This document shows, one piece after another, positions 47,220 through 57,920 of a stretch of 64,000 bases of DNA. The notes under the pieces were generated by a model. The model searched no databases. It was given only the letters and a program-made list of their open reading frames with translations, and was not told the origin of the DNA. The number at the start of each line of letters is the position of its first letter. The stretch's first letter is position 1. The DNA is from Eumeta japonica (taxonomy: Eukaryota > Arthropoda > Insecta > Lepidoptera > Psychidae), in the NCBI GenBank assembly GCA_005406025.1, contig BGZK01001037.1:1-64000 (forward strand). Reading direction: 5' to 3'. Both the position numbers and the translations under genes were made by a program.

Positions 47220-50200
47220 TTGCGATATTTTTCAGTTAAACAAAGAAACAAAACAATCAAAGAGTAATATTTCACCGAATACACGTTTTTATCACCCCAT
47301 TTCATTTTCTTAGCTTTATATTTGTTGTTGCCCCGCGTCAAAATGCTTTGCCCCGAATTTTTTGTTCAATTTAAGTACATGCCCCGAATTTCTGAAAAAA
47401 AAATGCATGGCAACACTGAATCGGGTCCACGTGTTGTCAAGGAGACATGTAAAAAGAACTCTGTCGTTTTTGCAATCAGGCAAACAAGAAAATTAAGCAA
47501 TGCAGTAACAGTGAGATTACGTAGTATTTTCGCGATTTTATTAGATATTTTCATACCGCAATGTTCCATCAAATTTCAAAATTATTCATCTTACGACAAA
47601 GAATAATTCGAATTAAAGCAGATAAAATGTGGATATAGCCTATAGGCTAATTTTAAAGGAAAATCTCTTACTTTCTAATACCTACTTACCATCTTTTGCC
47701 AGTATACATTCCAGTGAAACCAGTCGAAAAAAAAAATAATTTACCTCGACGTAATAGTTATATGGCCAACTGATTCAATTGCTGTCTTTTAGAGAAGTAT
47801 TTAGAAATGCTATTCTTAATACCAAAGCATATAAATAATGCGTTTAATACCTATTAAATACATAAATATTTAATTAAGCAAACTTTTGTTGTGTACAGTA
47901 AATTTGTTACTTAATTGTAAATTGATTACTTTGGACTTGCACATGTGTGCGTTTTTATAGAAACTATCGTAGAGTTGCATTATTACTACGTATAATTAAT
48001 AATATTTATATTTTTATTGCAACAAGTTACCTGAATGTTTCACATTAAATGAAGTACTGATAATTAAACATTTTTTTTTTTGTTAAGGATACTACTTTTC
48101 ACTATATTAAACAGAAATCTCGTATAGTTATAGATTACACTTCAATTCTCATGTACAATTAAAATATTTTTTAGCTGGGATACATAAAAAATCTATGAAT
48201 TTACTTTATGTCAAGTAAAATTCATAGAATTTATCATCAAAACGAAAAAAAAAACTACAGTCATGAACAATATAAAACCATGGTTCACCGGCTAAGTCAC
48301 TTCTAGATAGATCTGGATTTATTTAAATTCTTCAACAATGTAATGATTCCATTTACATTTTACCCTCATTAAACATTCACAGCTAGTATATCATTTTAGC
48401 ATTTTTTTTGCGATAACATGTTTTCTAAGAATCTCACCAATTATCATTTTTTTTAAATTTTAATTTTCAGTCATTTTTACTTTATTCACAGCAATTTATG
48501 AAATGTTTAAAGAAAATTGCAATTTCTTTTCCGATGATGCATTTTATTTTCACTGTGCCATCACTCAGGTGTGAATGTGTGCTTTATGGCACACACGCAT
48601 TAGCGAACTGCTTTACTTTGGGTGCCCCAAAATTGCTGTCTCCGTCCGTCTATTTTCTTGTACGTCCACAATACCGATCAACATTAGATAACTTATTATG
48701 ATCTTGCAGATATTTTATTTTCACATTCGTTTAGAGATAAAAAGTTTATTTAAAATTAACCTATATAATTCATAAAACTAATATTTGATGCTATATCGAC
48801 GTCAATTACCAATCGATCTAACAAGACGAGCATTGTTAGTCGATTATGTTGCATACCGCTGTAATACGCGGCGTATAACGTCCTACAAGAAACGGTAAAA
48901 AGTGTAAGGCGGAGTCAGGCTCGGCCATTAAAACCGGTTGTTTATTGACAAAGTGTTAAGTTTCGTAATTAAATTTCGGCGGGGCTTGAAGTGCGACTCT
49001 GTTTACAAAGTTATAATTGTACTCGTTACGCGCCAGAGCCAGGTTTGCGGCGAAAGCCTACATTACAGTTTTCCTTTGAATTCATTATTGCCTTCATTCC
49101 ATTTAAAGTTGCCTTCATTAAGTAACGTTTTCGTTGCGAACACTTTCATTTGAAATTTCGGATGGCGGCGAGACTTTTTTTTTAAGTCGTGTCGCCTTTT
49201 AAACCAAAAAAAAGAATCGGTTCCTATCCCTCAAAAAAAAAAAGACAGTTTCTGACTACGCCTGATTAAAACCTTTAATTTAGTTAGCCAACTCATAAGA
49301 ATCCATTTGTATTACTGTTAAACGAAAGAAAACTAATGACGCATTGAAACGATGCAGCCGTAGATGGTTTTCAATTTTAACACATTAAATATGAATATCA
49401 GAAAATAACCTGGCGCCGCTTCTGGAAAGCGAATATCGCTTACGGCTACATAATTTAGTATCCATCCGCTTTCAACCAAAAATAATAGTTACTGTCCTAC
49501 TTTTTAAATTTTGAGCTTTTAATTTGTTTTTGCTGTTTTTAGTCGTTTTCGACGTCAATTATTATCAACCACTTACCGAATTCAAATTGTAAACGAGTTT
49601 TGGAACTTCAAATTACTTACAGAAATTTCATGGATTGAAAAGGCGAATGACGTCATATACGTTAAAAATTTCCTTATGAATCTTTTGTATTCTTGTTCGG
49701 TATATATTTTTTTTTTATAAACGCTCAAAATCGCTTCATAGTTATATCAGAGGATGTATCGCATGGCTTTACCTTTAAACCTTTTTAATGCACTGCTGAC
49801 GACGTATTGAGTTTTGAAAAAAATATCTTTTCGTATATGAACAATCCAAGCGAATTCGACAATACCCTGTATGTTTACTAACAGCAATATTAGTTAACGT
49901 ATTAAATAAGTTAATTAATTAAAGAAAAATATATTCTCCTATAATTATTATAAATAAGTTTATAAAACTGTTATTTCACAATATAGTACAGAGCGATAAC
50001 AGTAATGTAGTTCGATGAAGTTCGTATCTTGACTAGGGCTATATTGTGTCTGTGCACTGTGTATTCATATTTATCGACATTTGTACCTCATTCTCGGTCA
50101 AAATTAATTGTAAATATGTTTAATTTATTTAAAAAATAAATGAGTGCAACAACTATTTTACCAAAGAGATGCTGTAAAACAAACGTACGGATAATGTATC

Positions 50201-50344
50201 ATTAATTGTTATGGCATGTAATGATATTTTTAAGAGCGAAAAACCAAAAGTACCACGAATTTCACAAATCACACGAATCATCAACTTTATTTTCGAATCG
50301 AGGCCACCTTGTTTAAACGTCCGTCTATTCTCGGGTATTAAGTG
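47220..50344. other. Mostly AT-rich non-coding stretch
   Basis: No gene recognised. 48192-48228 is a hairpin (TCTATGAATTTACTT against AAGTAAAATTCATAGA, one bulge). The 94-codon frame at 47322-47606 and its antisense partner have no family resemblance. Confidence 0.45.
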
Positions 50345-50645
50345 CGAATTGATCAGTTAAAATAGTATATTATGCACCAAGGGAGAGGAAAGTCCTACTT
50401 TTCTCCTTTGGTGCATAATTTACTATTTTTTTATAGATTAACGAAAAGTTCGCTTTTCGTTCCCGACATCGTGGCAAAAAATCCCACATTCTGTGCCGGC
50501 TAGCTATGGGGAAATAAAGTAGCTCTGGGAGAAAATGTGGGACTTCGAACCCCGACACGGAGGACGCAAAGCGAGCTTTTCATCCAGGTATGAAAAAAAA
50601 ATAGTATATGCACCAGGGAAAAAGGAAAGTAGGACTTTTCCGGCC
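50345..50645. mobile_element. Foldback element just upstream of the metalloproteinase exon
   Basis: Seen: (1) ATTATGCACCAAGGGAGAGG pairs with CTCCTTTGGTGCATAAT as a local hairpin (50370-50420). (2) A longer imperfect inversion pairs AGTTCGCTTTTCG (50447-50459) through ATCCCACATT with ATGTGGGACT through AAAGCGAGCTTTTCATC (50570-50586). (3) TAGTATATGCACCAGGG near 50603 directly repeats the left-hand TAGTATATTATGCACCAAGG. No coding. It ends about 35 nt before the exon's acceptor, so it sits where a branch point would be expected. Confidence 0.8.
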
Positions 50646-50677
50646 GCGATTATATCCCAGTTTCTATGTTGTTGCAG

Positions 50678-50827
50678 CCTATCGCAGTCGCGCCCGCCGT
50701 CGCAGCTGGACGTGTACGCCACGCGCCGGGTGCTGGCGCGCGCGCTCGACGTCTGGCAGCAGGCTTCGCGACTCACCTTCACCGAGCTCAACTCCGACGA
50801 GGCCGACATCGTCGTCTCCTTTGCCAA
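50678..50827 (+). CDS. Internal exon of a matrix metalloproteinase (start of catalytic domain)
   Basis: Seen: after an acceptor ending GTTGTTGCAG, 150 nt read open from the second base, and the exon closes at the donor GTCAGT (50828-50833). The first base completes a codon begun in the previous exon, and two bases carry over to the next. The peptide contains ARALDVWQQASRLTF and DEADIVVSFA. Known: metallopeptidase family M10A has exactly this pattern at the start of the catalytic domain (an A-x-x-VW helix, then LTF-x-E, then ADI-x-x-x-F), before the calcium site and the HExxHxxGxxH zinc site. Inference: this is one exon of a secreted or membrane-anchored MMP that degrades extracellular matrix. 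The pro-domain cysteine switch, zinc site and hemopexin exons were not found, so they lie outside the window or were missed. Codon use is strongly GC3-rich against an AT-rich surround, as expected for a real exon. I cannot say which insect MMP paralogue it is. Confidence 0.85.
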
Positions 50828-51970
50828 GTCAGTATCGAACACTCCTATTTGGAACCACAAAAATGAGGGAAGCGTAAAAGTCCCATTTCCAATGTATCAG
50901 ATTTTCAAGCGTTCAAAACAATAGAAATTATTAAATAACACGTTGTAGCTTAATATTTTTCGACGTGTATATCTCGTTAATCTTTATCTGTGATCAAATG
51001 TCTAGTTTAGAACATTTCGCTCAGCGCATACAAAACGGCAAATCTGCATTCTTTACGTGAAATACCAGAATGCGCGCTTTTTTAATGCTACGCGTGTACC
51101 GGCGTACAGGTCGGTTTTTCACTAAAGCTTTTTACGGCTAAAGCACGTATACCCTTTTTATTATTCATGTACATGTTACGTACTTATAAACTTATATTGT
51201 GTTTTATACATTTGCCCTTTTATGTTTGTACATAGTGTCCCATTTCAAATTCACGTCGTTGATTTCATGATGCTACGAATTCGACACGACCCAATTATTA
51301 AAATGAAGACAACACATGAATACTCAACACATCAGAGGTGTCATAATTATTGCACAATTTTTAATGTTTGAAAGACTAAGGGCTCATGTAGTTTACGCAC
51401 AAAGTATATAGCTCCGTACTCTAGAATGTCTGCCTAAGAAAAATTCTACTTTGCCTGTAACTAACAGTTTGAACTTTAATGCAACGAAGTAATTGTAGAT
51501 CATCGGACATGTCTCGTTACTACGCTACATAGATTTACGGAGACTTAGTTTGCGTATTCAAATTTCGATACATCTGACACGTTGTTGCATAAACACATTA
51601 TATATATAATGGTTTCCTTTCATATTGAACGAAAAATAATTATCAGCAGTTTCAATAAACCCTATCGTAATTCGTTTCTATTTAAAAAAAGACGCGTACA
51701 ACTTGCAATACGGTCGCTGATGAGAATACTAAACTTTTCAAGAAGAATATCATCAATGACAACTGGCATGTCCTTGTGAAATCACATTTAAATTTTTGTC
51801 GAGATTAAAATACGTCTATTCTATTACATACAGTTGCAAAATATTTTTTCTCGAATAACATAAAGATATTTTCTCGAGTGCGGAACACTCGAATAAAGTC
51901 AAACTTGCTCTTTATACCGAGTCTTACTAATGACTGTCAGGGGACACTCTTTTGGTACAAATAAATATTA
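50828..51970 (+). other. Intron after the metalloproteinase exon
   Basis: It begins with the donor GTCAGT. No further metalloproteinase exon (for example one encoding the HExxHxxGxxH zinc site) was recognised from here to the window end; an exon of under ~100 nt could be missed by eye. Confidence 0.5.
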
Positions 51971-52690
51971 AGGTGTCTCATAAATAACGTCGGTTTTTAT
52001 TGTTCACTTTGCTTATTAAATAATCATAAAAAAGGAAACCTTAATATTCAAAGTATAGCCCGTCGTACTTAACCCGACGTTCAGGTCTCCGAGACCTTAG
52101 TAAAACCATTCCTTGAGCTTAGATACAAGGAATTACCGCACTGCATTTTCAACATCTCCTTTGTACTGAATTTTTTTTCTAAACAACAAAAATAGTCTGA
52201 CAGTGACAGGTCCGACATGAATACGGGATGCAGTAGAAGTTCAATACAACCGAGTTCTTCCATCTCATGCCACGTAACTTTTCAGTACGTGTTCTAAGAT
52301 TGTCATGTAAGAGCACCGGTTTTTTTTTACTAAACCTGGCTATTTCTACAACAAAGCTTACATTTGTGTCAGCTATATATATACAATATATCTCGGCAGT
52401 GATTGTTCGTCCATCTGGAATTATTTCAAACTACAAAAATCCTCATAACTCCGTCAGCCACATAACAACACCTTCGGCTCGAATCGACCTCTCTTCACGA
52501 CGGGTTTAGATTGTAATTGTCCTTTGTCTAACCACTGATTTTCCATGTTTGGACTATTTAGACAAATTATTTTACATCGAATGTAACAATCCTTGGGCAG
52601 GGCATGGAGCTGTTTGCATACTCCTACTTGACGTTTCGCTTGAATCTTATTTAATTCGTGGAGCATTATCAATAACTATTATAGGTCTCA
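51971..52690 (-). mobile_element. Third mariner relic (C-terminal two-thirds)
   Basis: Seen on the minus strand: HELNKIQAKRQVGVCKQL (52655-52602), then NQWLDKGQL (about 52545), KKKPVLLHDN (around the second catalytic Asp, about 52320), then LGCIELLLHP and LSLSDYFCCLEKKFS (52250-52155). Known: these match the mariner order PHELT-x-R-x-E-x-C, WLDKG, LLHDNARPH, ELLPHPPYSPDL-SDYH. The TGDEKW motif is deleted and the third Asp region is altered. A TA at 51969-51970 followed by AGGTGTCTCATAAATAACG is a possible terminal repeat. Distinct from the other two mariners. Confidence 0.85.
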
Positions 52691-53384
52691 CCCAATGATT
52701 TATGTGGTGATTTATGGTGCCCTTAGAAGATACAAGAGAATCCGATAATTATAATCGACTAGTGCTGATACTAGGTTAGTTTACTACTGTGTCCTTTGTA
52801 GTCTGTATATCTCATACAGGTCGGCAATCAAAGCGCGAATAATCTACCAGCGTCAAAGCTCCTCTATTACAACAATTAAATCCAATCTGTGCTGTTTGCT
52901 CATTGACTGTATCTTCTTCAATTTCACACATTTTCCTTGCCGCCGCGGCTGCTTTAAGCTTTTGTTACCAATAGTGTCTTAACAATACAATAAATACATA
53001 TATATCGCATTCCGTACATTTTATTATCAAAATTTCCTGCCCCATCAATTAACGCAAACAGTGTCATTAAAATAAAGTAAAACTCTTACTTATACTCTTC
53101 ATATAACCAGAGACTTGTCGTAACAAATTATGATAATTATAAAAAGAAGCGTAGAAATTCCAATTACTAAAACTGACATCCCTCTGAGACATCCCTCAGT
53201 ATTTTAAACACAAAACACAATCTTGACGAAAAACATTACCATATGCAGTTTTTTCGGTAAATGGGATAAAGATTCGATTCCTTCGTTTTTACAGTTCATC
53301 ATATTATGCCTTTTTAAAAACTAATAATTATTTACCAGTATCTAAACGTTAGAACTAGGCGTTATCCCCTTTTACTATTATCTC
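52691..53384. other. AT-rich non-coding stretch
   Basis: Nothing recognised beyond the mariner relic. Confidence 0.5.
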
Positions 53385-53424
53385 ATTGGTTATTAGTGAG
53401 GTACTAATCTCATTAATAACCAAT
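53385..53424. repeat. Hairpin, 16-bp arms
   Basis: ATTGGTTATTAGTGAG (53385-53400) pairs with CTCATTAATAACCAAT (53409-53424) with one mismatch and an 8-nt loop. Confidence 0.92.
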
Positions 53425-54873
53425 TACCATCTTTAATGGTGTTTAAAAAATATAGCATATATATTATATTTGTGAACATATGTACTCTATAACCTATATC
53501 CCATTTCAAAGCATAATCAGTCTCTATGCGAAAACTAATTATAATCTGTCCCGTCGTTCGAGCAACAAACATCTAAGCAGACATACATTCAGTTTACTTA
53601 GGAAAATTTAATACGTGTAAAATAATGGAAATAGATAAAATAATGTACGACGTAGACTAGAGAAATAAAAATTAATCGTGTTTGCGTCAGTAGAAAACAT
53701 AAAGCCACAAACTCATTTATGGGGCTTTGTGTGTTTACTTTCAATAAAATGCTCCATAGAATTTTTCTCTTCTTTTAAATAAATTGAACATTATTTGTTA
53801 AACAATTACTTAGTAAAAAAAAGTTATTAAAGAAATTCAGGTCATTTTAGAAATAACCTCGAATAAGCTTGACTTCTTATCGGGTTGTTTTTCACTGCAA
53901 TTCTCTTGTTTTTATTGTAATTATATACAATTTAATTTGAAAAGATCTACCCTTGAGGTTCTTGCTCCTTCTTCTTGAAGGAAAACTGTTTTGTGTACGA
54001 GTGGCAAATGCATTAAAATAAAATATATTTACGTATATCAAGTGTTGCGTGTAACCCACTTTAAAGTATTTTGGCACTTACACATAATCTGCAAATGACG
54101 GAGATCAAAAATGACACCAATAACATATTGTGATCTTTATGAACTAAAAGTTTTTATAACATATTATATAAAGCTGTAAAAACGATAAGGTACGACTGGA
54201 TCTGCGTTTTTTTATTATGCAAATGCATATTATTATATAAAATAATAATAAATATTCAATTTCCCTGTATCGTTTCGCTTCTCGGCCACGAGTTTATATT
54301 AATTTCCCCACTCGCTTCTCCTGTATTCCTGTTGTTATTTTTCATGCACGACTTTGATTCGTATAAATACATGTTATACAGATAAACTGATTTATTGCCT
54401 CGATAATAAATAATAATCAAGCAGGGCTCGGGGTAAACGCCGTATCCATTTTAGAGGGATTTGTCGAGCGGGCCCGCGTGAGGCATGACAATGAGCTCCG
54501 GACGAGGACGAAGGGAAAAGGTTGAAAATTTAAATGTGAACTCGAGATGCGACTCCTTTCGAATCTAGTCCGCTTAGTAATACATAGTACTTCTTATTCT
54601 TAAAAACGTATAATCGAGTAAAGAATCTAGCACCACAAAATGCAAATTACAGAAATCAGAAACTTAAAATCTGGTTCCTTATCGCTATTTAGGTATTGCG
54701 ATACATATATTAAAGGGCTTTAATGATATAACGAAGCAAAACAGAAAATATGTTGGAAACTTAGATAAAAAACGAGATGTGGTTTTAATTCTCGTTTTAT
54801 AGATTACACGCATAGACGAACGTAGTTAAAAGGACAAATTAGTATCTTAGAAGATGAATTTGAAATTAAAAAA
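53425..54873. other. AT-rich non-coding stretch with a small GC patch
   Basis: 54430-54500 is GC-richer (GTCGAGCGGGCCCGCGTGAGG, with GACAATGAGCTCCGG). Otherwise nothing recognised. Confidence 0.45.
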
Positions 54874-55335
54874 TTTGGTTGCCTGTAAAGTCGGTATACG
54901 GGCGAAAGTTTTACGTGACAACGACTTTGAATGGTAAAATCATTTTAATGTGAATATTCATTCGTATAGTAGGAAGAAGGATGAAATAATAGTAACAATT
55001 TAAAACATTTATTTATACAAAGAATTATATTTAAAACATTAATTTATACAAAGAATCTCGCACTGAATTTCATATTAACAAAATTTTATTTTTACCTTTA
55101 CACATACATACGTATTTATATACAAATATACATACAATAACTTGCAATACATTTGCAAGCTATGCACTAATTCTCTAGTGCTGCGCGCGGCAGACCGATC
55201 ATAGTTGAGTGGGAGAGAGACGCAAGGCATTCGGCGGGCCTCTCTCGTTCGGTGACTCATCGTTACGTTACCGAGCGTTACATTTTTCATAAGTGACTCC
55301 CAGCCGCAACCTAATTTAAGACGTTGTCACGTCAA
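54874..55335 (+). mobile_element. Young ~465-bp element, copy at 55 kb
   Basis: Reverse-complement twin of 44031-44497. By eye only one substitution and two short indels (an AAAAAGGTG/AAAAATG difference and a 2-nt GA-run difference) separate them. Its ends are TTTGGTTGCCTGTAAAGTCG on the left and GACGTTGTCACGTCAA on the right. Non-coding. Confidence 0.9.
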
Positions 55336-56622
55336 AAAGAATATTAATAAAAAGAAGTCTAGATAAAAAAAAAAACCGAGGTTCGGTCAGTTTTGAAATG
55401 ATGTCAATGACGAGTTATCAATAACAGATAGGTGAAAGATTTGTCTTTTCGAAATGCATGTAATTTTCTTCTAACACACACTTAAAAGTGTAATAATAAC
55501 ATTTAACATTAAGAGAAATAAAATAAAATATTTAAGTATTTCTTATTAAGAAACTGTTTTCTATTTCTTAACACTATCCGGATACTTCATTTTATGAAAA
55601 TACAAGGAAATAAACAAGTTCAAAAAAAGCACGCCGAATCCATTCGATTACATATATAATTATCAATATTTTCGTATATATTATGTTTGTAATCATGACG
55701 TTATTAAGTGCTCCACTGCAAGTATATAAAATATAACCAAACGTATGAGTTGGATTATTATTAAGCCAAACAGCCGTGTATTGAGCCAAAAAGAACACCG
55801 TGACAGAAACAAATAATAAAATTACTTCTTTATACTAACATGTATTTAGAACACGTACCTTCGACGTGTCATATTTAAATCTTAAATGTATCAGACGTTA
55901 CACTATCACTGTGATGTTGGGCCTTTATAAATAATACAGAATGATGAGTAGCGTGTGTGAGATACATATCCTAACAAATGACGGGGAATTTTCCGTCGAC
56001 AAGAGCCGCATATCGTATGAGAGAAGGAAAAGTTTCACTTATTAGTTGTGTACTGCGGCACGACGACGCCCACCGATATGAGAAAGTATCGATGGCAAAA
56101 ACGCTCAACCGCTCCTTGTGCCATACTGCGGCCGCCATATTGCGGAGGTCGTTGCAAACTTGCAGCTAACTTCAATGCATATTTTTTGTCTCTGTTTCTT
56201 GCAAACTTTTAACAATACATATTTCTCGTTTATGAATGATATGCGCTTCATTTCATTGTTTTGTTCAACTGTTATTTTAAAATAGTAGTTAGGATACTGA
56301 ATCACTAAATAGAATAGTCTTTTTCTTCAGCAATATGTTGCATAATATTAAAAATTTGCATGAATACTTATTTATACCCTATACAGATATAATAGATGAC
56401 TTTTATCAAAATAATGTACATAAAAACGGAAAAAAATATTTAATTCGTAGCCATATGTATAGTATATAATGCCAAACAACTTCACAAATGGTAGGATTTC
56501 CACACAAACCTTCATCCTATATTTTACCCCATATAATACAATGTTATGGCATTATTTTCAACCAGAAAGCTAAAGACAAATTGACATGACTCCCGTAATT
56601 TCACTTTCTATTTTTCACTGTT
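55336..56622. other. AT-rich non-coding stretch
   Basis: No gene recognised. A small GC patch lies at 55990-56160, with CATACTGCGGCCGCCATATT (56122-56141) near its right end. Confidence 0.45.
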
Positions 56623-56678
56623 AGATAGGTGTTTCAGCATTTCTATATGAATTAGTAGAAATACCGAAACACCTATCT
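56623..56678. ncRNA. miRNA-precursor-like hairpin
   Basis: 22-nt arms (56623-56644 and 56657-56678) pair with only two mismatches around a 12-nt loop. The left arm starts AGATAGGTGTTTCAGC and the right arm ends CCGAAACACCTATCT. The arm and loop lengths suit Dicer processing, but a MITE remnant would look similar and no expression evidence is available. Confidence 0.35.
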
Positions 56679-57123
56679 TGAATTCTAATACTTTTAGTAC
56701 ATACTACATTTATTTTATCAACTCTGTATTAATGAGCCAATCCTACTCATAGGAGGTTCTCTGATTGTAATACTTAGTATAGATTAAATATTTAATTATC
56801 AGATATGATTTTCTTAGAAAACTTTCAGCAGATAAAACACAGACATTGAGCTTAAATTATTCGAATCAGTCAAAGAAATTGTAATTAACTATTTTCGTAT
56901 TTATAGATTTTGCAATACAACCCATACCATTCAGTAATTGTTTACGAAACAGTATTTATGTCAATTTTAAATTAATTCGTAAATAGTCACTTCAGAGCGA
57001 CGCACACGGCAGCTACGATATATATTCGGGATCTACAGAGTTGTATATTTTAATGTTGGTCGCACATAATACTGATTTATTTGCACAACTCATGCATTAG
57101 TTGCATTACACCATAGATAATAC

Positions 57124-57192
57124 ACTATATGGTAGCATTACACGCACTCGTTGCCACGAGTGCGGACGTGTGCAATGCCGTTCGTACTATAT
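57124..57192. ncRNA. Long imperfect hairpin
   Basis: The apical stem CGCACTCGT/ACGAGTGCG with loop TGCC is extended outward by GCATTACA against GTGTGCAATGC and by CTATATGGTA against GTACTATAT with bulges, about 69 nt in all. It is either a structured RNA or a repeat. Confidence 0.3.
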
Positions 57193-57359
57193 GACACTCG
57201 GATGAGGGCTTTGACGACAAGTTCGATATTACGTTTAGATACCATTTCACTTCTTTAATTTCTGTGTGTAAGGTTACACAAACCTTCAAACATAAGCATG
57301 TATACTTACGTAAATTAAACATTTATGTTTACGTAAATTGAATATTCCATAGTAAAGTG

Positions 57360-57460
57360 CGTGCGTGGCGACGGCGTGCGTGTGTAGCAAGAGCAAGCAC
57401 ACATTTGTTGGAAACGAAGCGCTTGGCTCGTGCACAGGACATGCAGGGCGCGGGGAGTAA
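57360..57460. other. Small GC-rich patch
   Basis: GCGTGCGTGGCGACGGCGTG followed by CGTGTGTAGC and, 40 nt on, GACATGCAGGGCGCGGGGAG. No coding frame was seen. Confidence 0.4.
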
Positions 57461-57524
57461 AATATATTGGTAAAACATCGCTCGATATCTATGGGATGTA
57501 AATATTTTCTTGAATATAATATAA

Positions 57525-57920
57525 GATGGATGTTTGTATGTATATAATTGTAAATTTAAATGTAATCGTAAAAGCTCCCACGCCGTTTGACCGATTACCG
57601 TGAAAGTAGATACATCTATGTGGCTTTTTTGTGGAGAAGTTTTTCATGTAATCTACTTTGGGTTACGTTAGCAACTTCTAAGTTTTATACTATTGAAATG
57701 AAATACTTAATATATTCTGAAAATTACTTCACTAATACAAAGCTACACTATCTCTGAGTAATGTAGCCTGTATTCTAATTCGATACTAGCATTTGCGTTA
57801 ATGTTCTTATAAATTCGTTAAAGGATTAGAATCTAGAATCTAGACAGCAAAATCGTTCAATATAAAACATGAAGGAACAAATATGTGTCCATGCGGGCGA
57901 AGCCACTGGCGGAAAGCTAG
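57525..57920 (+). mobile_element. Helitron-like non-autonomous repeat
   Basis: It opens with an AT-rich stretch and CGTTTGACCGATTACCGTGA (compare 7770-8125), and ends GCGGGCGAAGCCACTGGCGG followed by AAAGCTAG. About 400 bp, no coding. The GC hairpin and CTAG end are Helitron-like. Confidence 0.55.

Noticed and set aside
50504..50860. Minus-strand and alternative forward frames over the metalloproteinase exon
   Set aside because: Shadows of the real exon and of the upstream foldback; only the frame giving ARALDVWQQASRLTF matches a family.
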